Assembly (NCBI GenBank): GCA_026119935.1
Contig: JALRMH010000009.1
Location: forward strand, 372,001-436,000
Direction of reading: 5' to 3'
Length of the DNA: 64,000 bases
Source: Endothia cerciana
Lineage: Eukaryota > Ascomycota > Sordariomycetes > Diaporthales > Cryphonectriaceae
A program made the translations under genes and the position numbers. Below, piece after piece: positions 22,798 to 34,500 of this stretch. Each line of letters starts with the position of its first letter. The stretch's first letter is position 1. The notes beneath the pieces are model-generated. The model worked only from the letters and a program-made list of their open reading frames with translations, made no database searches and was not told where the DNA came from.

Positions 22798-23990
22798 TGT
22801 TATTCGCCGGTGGTGGTGAGAACGCAGGTTGGGTGGTTGGGGGGGTTGGTGCTTCTCAGAACTATACATAATTATGTAATTACGGGGGAGATAGGTACGG
22901 TGAGCGCAGGGAGGGTCAGGCCAGCAACGTGATATGAGCCCTCTCTTTCCCGCTCACGCCCTAGGTTGGGTAACCTTTGAGTACGGAGCACGTCGAGATA
23001 CGAGCAGGGACGATCTTGCTCGACAAGAAAAGATGGGAGAGAGAGAGAGAGGGAGAGGGCAAGGAGACGGAGACGGTCTCAGCTGCCGAGCCACCCTCCC
23101 CCCCCCCCCCCAAAGCATCCACCGTTCAAACGTTGCAGGGCAGGGTGCAGTATCGTGACGCGCTACGTATGCGCGCCATCATAGCATGGCTAGGAATATT
23201 GGACGCCGCACGGGTCGATCGACAAATCCCGGACCGGCTGAGAAGCAATGTCGGAGCTGAAATGAGACTGGGGAGCGGGGTTGAGATGCAGCCGGATCAC
23301 GCCCGTTGTCCCTCAAGCTTGCCGCCTGTCCCGTCTGCGCCTTTGATAGGGGTTTTTTTTTGGGGGGGGGTTTTTTCTTCTTCAGATCCCACAGCCTCTG
23401 CCCGTGCTGGGCTTCCGGTGAATAGCGCTCTTGGGAGTGTGTGTTGTTTGGCGGCGTTTGATATATAAAATGTGAGCAAGGAAGCAGGCAGGCAGGCAGG
23501 CAAGCAGGCAGATAGGCAGATAGTCCGGGTGTATATGATAAAATGGGCTCATGCCGCCCCGACTGTATGTACATAGTTCCCGTGGAATCCTAACTCTCCT
23601 CTTCTCCGTGGAACAGCTACTAGCCAGCGGCACGGTTCTTGCAACGTTCCATCCCCGTTTCCCGTATCCGGGCTGACCTGCTTGACTAGTAGTAGTAGCT
23701 TTGGGCCCGGCTGATGAGGGTGAGGCCAGAGAGTCCCACAGTATCCGCACAGTCTGCTTGCCCAGCAAGAGCATCTACAAAGACAGTACTTATGAAGTGC
23801 ACACTGATGGTCCTCAGACAGTCAGTATTCACCGCGACCGGGGGTCCCAGCTCTGAACCAACGTCACCCTTTCGCCCTCAGACACTACATACATATTAAA
23901 CCAGGCCTCCCATCAACCCGCCTCCCATATTGGCTTTCAGGACGGCAGCTCTCCCATCAGTCTTCACCACGACCACGTCCGAGACCCACG
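22798..23990. other. divergent promoter region, GH27 / PhyH
   Basis: About 1.2 kb between divergently transcribed genes. It has no coding signal. It contains a C run (about 23097-23111), G/T homopolymers near 23350-23371 and a CAGG-type tetranucleotide repeat (about 23481-23520). Confidence 0.5.
23481..23521. repeat. GCAG/GCAA tetranucleotide repeat
   Basis: Imperfect tandem GCAG/GCAA/ATAG units in the divergent intergenic region. No associated gene feature. Confidence 0.8.
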
Positions 23991-24875
23991 ATGACAGCAA
24001 CATCCCTCCTCGGGCGCCTCGACCGCGACGGCTTCGTCGTCATCCCCTCCGCCGCCCCCCCCTCGCAGCTGGCAGAGCTCCGCGAGGCCGCAGAGGGCGC
24101 CGCGTCCCTCGCGCGCTCGGGCGACTGGCCCAGCGTGCGCACCCTCCCCAAGCAGTTCCCGCCGTGGCCCCGGAACACGCCCGAGGTCGCGAGGCAGCAG
24201 GGCATCTGGGGCGTGCAGGGGATGATGCACCCGGACATGCCGCGGTCGTCGACCTTCGTCCGCATGTACTTCAGCGACGCCGTCGTAGCCCCCACCCGGG
24301 AGCTGCTGCAGTGCACCGACGACGAGCTGGTCATGGAGCTGTTCAACCTGCTGGTGCGGCCGGACAGGGACTTCGAGCTGCGGTGGCACCGCGACGACAT
24401 CCCCGCCACCGCCACGCCCGAGGAGGAGATGGAGAGGCTGGGCCAGCCCGCGTACTCGGCGCAGTGGAACCTCGCCCTGTACGACGACGCGAGCCTCATC
24501 GTCGTGCCAGGCAGCCACAGGCGCGCGAGGACGGATGTCGAGAGGGACGCCGACCCCTTCGAGAAGGGGCTTCCGGGCCAGCTGGTCGTGCAGCTGAAGG
24601 CCGGGGATGTGGTGTTCTATAACAACAACATCCTGCACCGTGGCGCCTATGATTCCAAGAAGGACAGGCTGACGCTGCACGGGAGCGCCGGCCATGTGGA
24701 CGGGTCCACGCTGAGGGCGAGGAACGTGCTGCAGCATGGCCTGCGGGACTGGATCGACCGGGTGGACTTCAGCGGCCTGGACGAGAAGACGAGGGTGAGG
24801 GCGGGCAAGATGAAGGCGAGCCTGGTCAAGATGGGCCAGCAGGCCGGCGAGGTTGGCTACTCGCTTGATGGGTGA
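23991..24875 (+). CDS. PhyH-family Fe(II)/2-oxoglutarate dioxygenase
   Basis: A single exon of 294 aa. The iron triad of the phytanoyl-CoA dioxygenase-like fold is visible: His133 and Asp135 in RWHRDD, and the distal His216 in NNNILHRGAY, with Arg226 ten residues on as the likely 2-oxoglutarate anchor (KDRLTLHG). The N-terminus LDRDGFVVIPSA is the usual PhyH opening. No signal peptide is seen. Members hydroxylate or otherwise oxidise small molecules; the substrate cannot be told. It lies about 2.8 kb before the adenylate-forming reductase on the same strand, so a link to that module is possible but the gap is long. Confidence 0.88.
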   Translation: MTATSLLGRLDRDGFVVIPSAAPPSQLAELREAAEGAASLARSGDWPSVRTLPKQFPPWPRNTPEVARQQGIWGVQGMMHPDMPRSSTFVRMYFSDAVVAPTRELLQCTDDELVMELFNLLVRPDRDFELRWHRDDIPATATPEEEMERLGQPAYSAQWNLALYDDASLIVVPGSHRRARTDVERDADPFEKGLPGQLVVQLKAGDVVFYNNNILHRGAYDSKKDRLTLHGSAGHVDGSTLRARNVLQHGLRDWIDRVDFSGLDEKTRVRAGKMKASLVKMGQQAGEVGYSLDG

Positions 24876-27677
24876 GCCTGGGCAAGGGCACAGGGGCGTC
24901 TTTCACGATTGGAACAACCTGCGGCCCCCTTCCTCTGGCTGTGTCATTTGCACAATTCCGATCCGGATCATTGCGCTACATTACATACTTCCCAATAACC
25001 CGCACTTGTTTCCATCCATCTTTGCTCATAACGGTCGCGTATGACCAGCTTCTCTCCCGATGCAACCCACCAACGAGCGGTTGGTCTCCCTCAAGCGACC
25101 ATTCTGTCGCATCTTGACTCCCCGCGCTCGTGACTCCCTCTGCCATCACTTGTGTCAGCCTGCCATCTCCGAGCACCGTTTTACCATGTTCGCAATCCAT
25201 CCTAGCAAATCAGTATTCCTCTCCGTTTTACACTATCACCACGCCAGCCTGCTCTTCGTGTCCTTGAATTTGATGTCTTCTTATCAGCATTCCTTCAGCA
25301 TATATAACACTTCACTGATAGGGGTCCCTCCTCTAACATAAACACGCAGCGTCGGGGGGGTTCAGGACCTCCTCGTCCCTAACAGTGCAGCAGAAGCATC
25401 GAGGCCGGCGAGGACTCTCAGTATCGTCTGCCCTGCCGCGGAAAACACTGGGAGGTGTACAGCATCTTTCTCGGACGGTACCCGCGCGAGCACGCCAGGA
25501 GCTCCTAGACGGAAAGTCAGAGGTTTGACATTTGTTACGGCAACCCAAGGAGCTCACCGACGCCTGTGAGCTCCTGGGCATCAGGATGGAGCTCTGGCAG
25601 CACCAGAAGAGGACATGCTAGCCGCCCTGGGCGATACTTCGTCCACTGATGACAGGGAGTAGGGGCAAGTTCATTCCGATCGAACCCATCAGAACCCTGC
25701 AAAACGACATGGCTACGAGCCTGCATGACTTGAGCATCCCCTCCTATGTCTAGCTGCCCGTAACGGGGGATAGGGGAATGCGCCCCTGACAACGCTACTA
25801 TCGTCATTGTGACCCCTGAGGTACTTAACCCAGGGTGTGGTTTCAACATGTTCCTGGAGAGGCTCAAGGCCACAAACCGTGTGTGACCTTGCTATTCTGG
25901 AGGACTCAGTGGGGCCTCTCCTAAAGTCTATGTCTACAAAGAGGTCATATTTATCTCATAGGCACCCTGCCACCAACGTCCGAGATAGCCTCTGGAAGCA
26001 TACTGGGCTTGCAGAAGTCAACAGTCATCCGTGATAGGGTCACACACCCCCACCACCGCTATATGTCGATAAGGGACCCTAGTGATCAATGCTTCAGCGA
26101 GGTGACCTGCAGCATAAGGGGGAGAACTCTCTCTCTCTCTCTCTCTCTCTTCCCTTCTCTTCGGCGCAATGCATACAAATATGCCCTGAAATAGTCTCTA
26201 GGGGTCAATTTGCGGACTCAACTATGCTCTGTCAAAACACATGTTAGGGTTTTCTTAGATCGACATACGTGTGGCATCATAATGAGTCGTTTATACGCTT
26301 ACGCATAAGATTTCCATCCGAGTCCCCTCCCCTTCACTGCCAACCCCAGACAGGCATCTACACTATGCCTTCGGATTCAAGGATTTGATCCCAGTAAAAG
26401 GATCCCAGTGTGAAGGCGGGTCGCGTCAGGGCTCAACGCTGTTCACTCTGCTATATGATGCCTTCATGATGTGAACGTCATGGGGTGGGGGGATACTGAA
26501 TTTGTGAGCGAATATCCCATGACCAATAGGCTACCTCGCCTGCTCTTCATTCACTAGTTCTATAGACAATGGCTTAACTGTGAGGGTTACTGGTACTGTA
26601 ACGGTGCTACGACTGCGCCTCCGTCGTGGCGTCCGACGGGGCCAGTACCTCTTATCCTGGGTATATGGCCTCCCACCGCCTCAACTCTCAATGCTAGATC
26701 TTTTCCCTTCTATTGCTCACAGACCACACCTTGTAGATAAGAAACTACCATATATCGTAATAACTTTAAGTCCTCCATCACCACGAACGTCCACCAGGTG
26801 CACCGCGGACCCCGTCAACTACCATTTCACAACCCAGCACTCCAGCATATGGCCGTCAAGATGGCGACAAACAAGACTTCATCTAATACAGCAAAGGCGC
26901 AGGTTGGTAATCCCCGGGTTTACATCACCAATAGTAGGACAGATCCGTTGTAGGCTCTAACACCCTGCTTTTCTCTTGACCTGGCCGACAGTGCCTAGTT
27001 ACCTCAAGAGTGTACCATAATGGCCCTCTGTCATAAGCGATATTACGTGGTCTGCCCTTCGAGCAACGATAGCCCCCCACGGTATCAAACGCGGGGGTGG
27101 AGCAGCCAGAGTCGGGTGTATAGTCCGAGGTGCGTCTTGAAGTACTTCCGCTCGTAGACATGAGGACGGTCATGGTATTTAGAAGTCAACACCCCCCTCC
27201 TCCAAAAAAAAATAAACAAAAAACCGTCAGTCACCCGCGTAAGGACACCGACCCGGGCGTGCGTAAGTGTGCCGATCGTTGATCAACGCTACGTATTAGA
27301 TGTTGCGAACCGACGAGAAAGTGGGCATCTCTTGGTGGGCGTGGAGGATGGTCGGGAATAAGTTGTTACTAGGGATCTAGCACGACCCGCAAGATGCCAC
27401 CTCGGTAACCTCCAACCCGGAAAGCCGGGCTGCGTGATCGGCGGACGACTCCTCCTTACCACGCTCGTGAACATTGATGCCGCATGACGGACAATGTAAG
27501 CAGAAACATATAACGGAGAAACATCCGGTGAAAACTAGCAGCAAAGGTACGTCAACGTGAGACTTGTATGTAGCGCGCCGTCTTGACTTGATACTGGCCA
27601 TTCGCTCTCACTCGACGAGGAGATCGAAAGCTGAACTCTTCAGGGTTTCAAAACATCATCGACTCAACATTCTCATC
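24876..27677. other. 2.8-kb intergenic stretch
   Basis: No gene is supportable. A CT dinucleotide microsatellite lies at 26127-26150. A few short open frames on both strands (for example 25535-25873 on minus) show no family residues. It includes the promoter of the adenylate-forming reductase. Confidence 0.45.
26127..26150. repeat. CT dinucleotide microsatellite
   Basis: About 12 tandem CT units in intergenic sequence. Confidence 0.95.
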
Positions 27678-30600
27678 ATGGCCCCCACCGCTGCTGTTGC
27701 CTCCAAATTCGCGCCGAGCCTCACCGGCTTATCCCACTTAGATCAGGAGGCGGCAACGGTAGAACATGTCGAGATGGACGATACTTTGTTACAGACAATC
27801 GACGGGCTGCTTCGCTCACGAGCGACAACTTATCCCAATGTACCAATCGTGTCCTACCCTTCTCACGGAGTGGACTACGTCGACTATACCTTCCAACAAC
27901 TTGATGTGTTTGCATACAGAGTCGCGAAGCACCTCGAGGCCAGCATCCCGGCGAAGACAAGCTCCGAGCAGAAGCGGACGGTGGTTGCGCTGCTGGGACC
28001 ATCGAACCTGGAATACCTGATAACCATGCTGTCTTTGATGAAGGCCGGCCACACTGTCTTGTTCCTATCGATCCGGATCCCACCCACGGCAATCGAGGCT
28101 CTCGTCAAAGCGACCGGGACATCCTACTTGATCGCAGAGTCGCGGTATACCGAGACGGCTTTAGCGGTGAGGGAGCTACAACCACAGCTACAGGTCCTGG
28201 ATATGCCTGCGCGGGATGTCTTTGAGTTTCCAATCGCCGTTCATGTGGATACACAGCTCGATGCGGCACTGGATGCCAATATCGAGACGAAGGAGATTGC
28301 CTACATCATTCACTCCAGTGGTGAGCCTGAACAACGTCCCTGCGCACCAGCAGACACTAGTTAACACGCCGCCAGGCTCGACGGGGCTGCCGAAGGCCAT
28401 CTACCAAAAGCAAAGCGCGGCATTATCCAACTTGCCCGTCAATGCTGATATGAAGTCTTTCACCACGCTTCCTCTGTACCACAACCACGGCGTCTGCAAC
28501 TTCTTCCGCGCTGTGTGGTCGCGCAAGCAGATCCATCTCTTCAATGCCGATTTGCCTCTCACAAGCGACAACCTCGTCAGCGTCATGCGCACTCACAAGT
28601 TTGAGATCTTCTATGGCGTTCCGTACGCACTCAAGCTTCTGGCAGAGAGCGACGAAGGTATGAAGATCCTGGCCGAGCTCAAGACCGTCATGTACGGCGG
28701 ATCAGCCTGTCCAGATGACCTGGGTAACTTGCTCGTCAAGAACGGCGTTAATCTCGTCAGCCACTACGGAGCGTAAGTCTCCCATCCGTTCTAAATCTCA
28801 CCGCTACGTATTGCTGACAATGACCTGTCTTGAGAACTGAGGTTGGGCAACTCATGACATCCTTTCGACCGGCGGGCGACAAGGCTTGGAACTACGTCCG
28901 CGAGAACGACAATTTGGCTCCTTTTCTCCTCTGGCTGCCACAGGGGTCCGGTCTCTATGAGTGCTGCGTGAGACCAGGCTGGCCGGCGAAGACCGCTACC
29001 AACATGGAAGATGGCTCGTACCGCACCAAAGACCTATTCGAGCCGCACCCGACCATCCCTCGAGCGTGGAAGTACATCGCGCGCCAGGACGACACCATCG
29101 TCTTGGTCAACGGCGAGAAGTTCAACCCGGTAGTCACCGAGGGTAAGATCAAGTCGTCGAAGCTCGTGACGGAGGCAGTCATGTTTGGCGCGCAGCAGCC
29201 TTACCTTGGCCTGCTTATCATCCCGTCTCCGGCAACTCTTGGGCTTGCTCCAGGTGAGGTGTTGGAGGCGATCTGGCCTGTCGTGGACGCTGTGCAGACG
29301 GAGAACGACGCATTTGCCCAGCTGTCGAAGGAGATGTGTGTGATCCTGCCCCATGATGTCGAATACCCCAGGACCGACAAAGGGAGCATCATCCGCCAAG
29401 CCTTCTACAAGATATTTGCCAAGGAGATAGAGACGGCCTACATCAACTCCAACGCCTCAAACGAGGACGCACAGGAGATGTCCGAGGACCAGCTCCGAGG
29501 GTTCCTGCGTGACCTCGTCTCAAAGGGCTTGACCGGCCCCCAGGCCAATGTGGACTTCGACGACGACACCAACTTCTTCAGCCTAGGTGTCGATTCCCTG
29601 CGTGCCATCCAGATCAGGGCAGAATTGCTGAGGTCGGTCAAGACTGCTAATAAGCTCACGCAGAATGTCGTCTTCGAGCATCCGTCCGTCCGCGAGCTGG
29701 CCGCATACCTGCTCGGCGCCGCTGACGCGGTGAATGAGGAGGATATCGAGGCCGAGATGAAAGCACTGATCAAGAAGTATAGCGATTTCACATCCGAATT
29801 GCGACGTTCACCACAGCTAGGTGAAAATGATGGACGTTACGTCCTCATCACAGGCTCTACCGGCTCTCTGGGTGCACACATCGTTGCCAAACTCGTTCGA
29901 GACGCCTCCATCAAACGGGTATACTGCCTTGTGCGTGCCAGCGACAGTGACAGTGCGTTGAGACGTACTACGGAGTCCATGGTGCAGCGCAAGGTTTATG
30001 AGGGCCTGTCACCGACAGAGCGCGGGAAGATCACCTCCCTCCCCTGCGATCTGTCTCGGGGGGGTTTGGGGCTCGAAGACTCCGTATACCAGGAGGTGTG
30101 CTCCGGCCTCCGCGCAGTGATCCACTCGGCCTGGCCCGTCAACTTCAACATCAAGCTCTCGAGCTTCGGGGACAGCCTGGCAGGGGTCAGGAACCTCATC
30201 ATGATGTGTCAGCATGGGGGCGCCGCGTTCAACTTCTGCTCCTCCGTCAGTGCCGTAGTGCGCCACCCGGACGCGGACGGGCCCGTGCCGGAGGCGGAGC
30301 CCAGGCCGGAATGGGCGCAGGGTATGGGGTATGCCCAGTCCAAGTCCGTCGCGGAGGCGGTATGCGCGAGGGCGGGCGAGAGCGCCGGCATACCCGTGCG
30401 CGTGCTGCGGATCGGCCAGATCGTCGCAGACACGGTGCACGGCATCTGGAATGCCACCGAGGGAGTCGTCATGTGCATGCAGAGCGCGCTCACCGTCGGC
30501 GCGCTGCCCAGGCTCAGGGAGGACCCCTCGTGGCTGCCGGTCGATGTTGTTGCCCAGGGTGTGGCTGAGATCTCCCTGTCGGATGGTGGTAGTGTCTTCG

Positions 30601-30950
30601 TGAATGTCGCGAATCACCGAGTCTTCAGCTGGACGGATGACTTGTTGCCGGCTCTTCATAACGCCGGTCTAAAATTTGAGGAAGTCGAGCCCAAGGAATG
30701 GGTCCGCAGGCTTAGGGATTCGGACCCGGATCCGGTCACAAATCCTCCCATCAAGCTTGTTGACTTCTTCGCCAGCAAGTATGACAAGGAAGATTTTGCC
30801 CCGTCGAAACAATACGTCACCAGTAATGCCCGAAGCCTGTCCCAGGCTCTGGCAAACCCTCCACTACTGGATCAGGAGTTTGTCGACAAATTCGTCCGCC
30901 AATTCCTCTCGGGTGCTTGGAAGACAAAGGTAGAGGCTTCCCAGACTTAG
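27678..30950 (+). CDS. NRPS-like adenylate-forming reductase (A-T-R), 3 exons
   Basis: Exons 27678-28320, 28376-28772 and 28835-30950 give 1051 aa. The adenylation domain (about 20-540) has HSSGSTGLPK at 211-220 (joined across intron 1), TLPLYHNHGV, SHYGATEVG (across intron 2), GSYRTKDLFE, VNGEKFNPV and the A10-like TDKGSIIRQAF. A single carrier domain has its phosphopantetheine Ser601 in FFSLGVDSLRA. The terminal reductase has a nucleotide-binding TGSTGSLG at 686-693 and a catalytic YxxxK with Tyr846/Lys850 (YAQSK). There is no condensation domain. Such enzymes activate a carboxylic acid as an acyl-AMP, load it on the carrier and release it reductively, normally as an aldehyde, using NADPH. 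The substrate cannot be read reliably. The neighbouring reductase and tautomerase suggest further processing. Confidence 0.93.
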
Positions 30951-31612
30951 ACTACCTGATTTTCAGAGTCACGGGGGAGATGACATGACAAAGGACTAGG
31001 CAGGAAGGCAATACTTCTTTGAGGGAAACCCACCCCCCCTCCCCCCTTTCTAAAAAACATTCCATTTTGTTCTGACCGAGAAAAATGCTGGACAGTTACA
31101 AATCAAGTCAATTTTGCACACTAGTAGTTGCCACCACGCTCTCTAAGGTATTAGATGGCGAGCCACATTTTGTTCTTCCATGCTAGACTTCGTCCAGGCC
31201 ATGAAAGTGATCTAGAACAAACGGCACCCGCACGAATATTAGGAAGGGCTAAGAAGAGGGAATTAGTTAGCAACGTCGGACTTTAAGCACTCGAAGACAG
31301 CAGACCTAGAACATTTGGGCATCATGCAAAACGAGGACAGTCGGCATAAAAGAGGTCAACCCATAATAGATAGGCACAGCGCTGCCGGTTCTACACCAAG
31401 TGAAGCGGCATAGACTTTAACCTAGCCATTTCGTCTCGCTCTACAGATGAATATGGTTATAAAACGATCATTCAAACCCGTTTCTCAAGAAACCGGAAGT
31501 TATTTAAACATATTTATATTGAAGATCACTATAAGTCCGCTTTACAAATCACCACTTGTCATGCTCATGTATTAGACGATAGCCTGAACCGTCAGGCAAC
31601 CGTTTTCTTATC
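30951..31612. other. shared 3' region of convergent genes
   Basis: About 0.66 kb, relatively AT-rich, between the stops of the adenylate-forming reductase and the epimerase. No coding signal. Confidence 0.5.
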
Positions 31613-32667
31613 CTAAGCCTGAGGTTGTCCTTGAAATGCAAGTTGTTGGTTCAAAACAGAGCTTACGAGATCCTCCATAGACCGCCACTGAATACCCAGA
31701 TCACTCTCGGCCCGACTGGCATCGGCAATAATTCTTTGTTGGAACGGCGGCGTGAGTTTCACCTCGAGGGCGGGGTAGCGTTTTTTGACAAAATCCACCA
31801 CATCCTGCCATGTAAAAGTCTGGCCCGAGAGAATGTACTCCGTTCCGCTGGGTATCTCCTTCGTCAGAGCCCGTACGAAGGCATCAGATACCTCCCGGAC
31901 GTCGACGTAGGTCGGAGGGATCCTAGGCTGTTCCGATTGCAGAGACATCCAGAATACGGCGTTGATCCCACCGATATCTTGTGCATTCTGTTGAATCAGG
32001 CTTGGGCCGAGCACGAAGACCGGATGGAAGGAGATAGTAGTGAACTCAGGCTGGTGCTGCGCAACCCAGTCCCGATACGCTTGGTGGGCCAAGATCTTGG
32101 ACGCCTGATATTTGAGGATACTGCTGAAAGGCCCTTCTGGAATTGGCTTGCTAAGGTCAACGGGGATGACCTCTCCCGTATTGTCTATTTGAGCAACGTC
32201 AGTCCATGAATAAGTCCAGAGCCTGAGGGTTACATACCGGTCACCGAGAATTCTGGAGCAGCAAGGGAACCAAGAGGCATGAGTGATAACACCGATGCCA
32301 TGACAATGACCTTTTTGATCGTCTGTTGAGAATTCGCTGCCTCAAGGACTGCGACAGTTCCGCGCTCAGCGGGTTCGACGTAATCCGCCTTCAGATCAGA
32401 TCCCTGGCCGGGCATGGGCGAGGCAATGTGGAATACATAGTCAACTCCCTTCAAGGCACCTCGAACGGCTTCGACGTCGCTGAGATTGGGAACGACAACG
32501 TACTCGATCTGGGCATGGTGCGGCGCAAAAAGCTTTTCCAGGAATTGTTGTTGTTCCGCTTTGCGGATACTCAAGCGCACGCGGTAACCAGCGCTCAGGG
32601 TATCTTTCGCGACGTGAGAGCCGATGAAGCCTGTCGCTCCAGTGATGAAAACTATCTCTGATGCCAT
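31613..32667 (-). CDS. NAD(P)-dependent epimerase/dihydroflavonol-reductase-like, 2 exons
   Basis: Minus exons 32667-32238 and 32184-31613 give 333 aa. The start at 32667 gives MASEIVFITGATGFIGSH, with the Rossmann TGATGFIG at residues 9-16; an upstream in-frame ATG at 32784 adds a non-conserved leader. The catalytic pair is Tyr169/Lys173 (KYQASK), with the Ser-bearing MASVLSLMP before it. HIASPMPGQG and PTYVDVREVSDAFVRAL are typical of the extended short-chain reductases related to cinnamoyl-CoA/dihydroflavonol reductases and yeast Gre2. It would reduce a carbonyl (aldehyde or ketone) with NAD(P)H in the cytosol. It converges on the A-T-R enzyme, whose expected product is an aldehyde, and diverges from the tautomerase with a 640-nt shared promoter region. 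Confidence 0.9.
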
Positions 32668-33308
32668 GGTGGATAAGAGTCGAAACGATGCGAGTTCTGT
32701 GATTTCTGCGGTGCTTGATCGATGCTGCAAGTTTCCAAGGTTGTTGTGTCCCGAGTGCTTGATGCTGTCATATTTATACAGCATCTATGGGTCTTTGACA
32801 GAACAAATGCTTACAAACCTTCATGAATTGTGACGCAGTGATGATCCTCCTGAACACTCTGAACATCTGCGCTGGCGAAGGCCAGCGGGGCTTGACACCA
32901 ACACCGTAGTGCATTTCAGCCTTATCCATCCATCAGAGCCTCTTTTGGGTTTTCCTACCAGGTCTATGATTATTAATCGACCTCCCCGTACCGCGGCAGA
33001 TCACAAACGCTCTTGAAAATCTAAAGCGTGGATAGGCACTCTCAATGTCATGATTACTAGGGTGTAGCTTGCACGATGAGGTGCTGTGAGGCTGATTAGT
33101 GAACAAAGAAATCATGGTCGAATTTTGACTGGGTTGGTAAGATTCTCTTGTTTCTACTCTACCTACATTGGCCTCCAGTGAGATTTGCAAATTATCAACC
33201 ATATTGTCGGCCACTGATGCGCAACAATTAGTTTCTGATAGCCCGCCTCTTACATTCCATCTGACAACATTCACTACAGTCTATCTATTACACAGCTATT
33301 CAATCATC
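32668..33308. other. divergent promoter region, epimerase / tautomerase
   Basis: About 640 nt between two divergent genes, suitable for shared control. A minus-strand TATAAATATG-like stretch near 32769-32780 lies about 105 nt upstream of the epimerase ATG and could be its TATA element. No regulator-binding motif was recognised. Confidence 0.45.
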
Positions 33309-33746
33309 ATGCCTCTGTGGTTGATTTATCATACAAACGATATTTTTGTCGACAATGAGGCCAAAGGAGCCCTGGCTCGAGACATTACAAAATTTTACAC
33401 TGACCTCAATCTCCCTGCCTTTTATGTCGTTGTCAACTTCATCAAATTGGACGGAAATCACATGTGGATCGGCGGGGAGCCACGGCCTGGAAAACCTTTT
33501 GTTCGAATAGCCGTTGATCATATCGCGTTTCACGTTCCCGACGACGACGCCATGTATCACCAAACAACTGCCGGAATCGATCGGATTCTCAAGCCGCATG
33601 TGGCAGACAAGGGATACGGCTGGGAATTTCATGTGGACGAGACGGAACGACGGCTGTGGAAGGTGAATGGGTTCATTCCACCTGCCTACAAGAGTGCCGG
33701 AGAACAGCTGTGGGTGGAGGAGAATAAGGCTGTTCCGTACGAGTGA
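33309..33746 (+). CDS. cis-CaaD-like tautomerase-superfamily protein
   Basis: A single exon of 145 aa from the ATG at 33309. It opens Met-Pro-Leu-Trp, so removal of Met would expose the N-terminal catalytic proline of the tautomerase superfamily. KPFVRIAVDHIAFH near the middle and EFHVDETERRLWKVNGFIPP near the end match the fungal Tautomerase_3/cis-3-chloroacrylic-acid-dehalogenase-like group. In that group the proline and nearby Arg and Glu residues handle enol/keto or hydration chemistry. By counting, the position of the His28 of bacterial cis-CaaD appears to be Phe, so true dehalogenase activity is doubtful. Probably cytosolic. Its start faces the epimerase start. Confidence 0.8.
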   Translation: MPLWLIYHTNDIFVDNEAKGALARDITKFYTDLNLPAFYVVVNFIKLDGNHMWIGGEPRPGKPFVRIAVDHIAFHVPDDDAMYHQTTAGIDRILKPHVADKGYGWEFHVDETERRLWKVNGFIPPAYKSAGEQLWVEENKAVPYE

Positions 33747-34500
33747 TACCTTAGGAGGGCTAGAAAGGGGTTGCTGTGTGTCATCTACTATTATGCGACT
33801 AGCCTCGTTTGGTGGTGTTAGAGAAAGAAGTGGAATACCGGTCATTAGAAACCAAGATGGGGCATCTAACTGCAACCACGACATCGTATTGCGTCCTCTT
33901 CTTGCCCCTTTACTTCACCCTAGAATGGTGGACCATTAGACTCATGGTTGCTCGAGACCGGCCAGGTGTATCATTTACCAATTGCCGGTGGAGAGCACTC
34001 TTGATCTCATAATTATAGAACCGAACATTGCTGTAAAGCTTGCTACAGTCGAGATAAGTAGAGCAGAATGAGGATTATGAGGGTGGGAATGTCCCGATAC
34101 GACACACAAGGAGGAAAGCTGGCGGTCACCAAGAGACCCTAACCCTCTTAATGTCAGTCGTTGAAAAACTTGTGTTTTGACTTGGCGTCAAGTCGATCAA
34201 TCTCACCAAGCCAGACTTCACACAACTAAAAGCGATGGCGGACACGACCAGACGAGTCGCCTGAATTCTTAACGGCCTTCCAAGAGGAGACGACCCCACC
34301 AAGAATCCGCAGGGCGAGAGTGTCCTCATACGTGTGGGACCATGGAGATGTCGATCAGCCTTAGAGACCTAACACGATTTTGCCGGAAGTCGTAACCTGG
34401 GCCTGACACAACGCCGAACCAACCGCAGCGCTGGGTGGTATACGCAGGTTCTGGTATAGGGAATACAGGACTGTGTGTTGCAGATCGCACTCCGGTGACG
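33747..34500. other. intergenic
   Basis: About 0.75 kb with no supportable gene. The frame of the next gene is open upstream to an ATG at 34435, but that 22-residue extension is not family-like. Confidence 0.45.

Noticed and set aside
21088..22932. A 614-codon open frame on + antisense to GH27.
   Set aside because: Arg/Val/Pro-rich shadow caused by GC-rich third positions of the GH27 gene; no motifs.
23977..24737. Long minus frames antisense to the PhyH gene.
   Set aside because: His/Val/Arg-rich shadows; the + frame has the intact iron triad.
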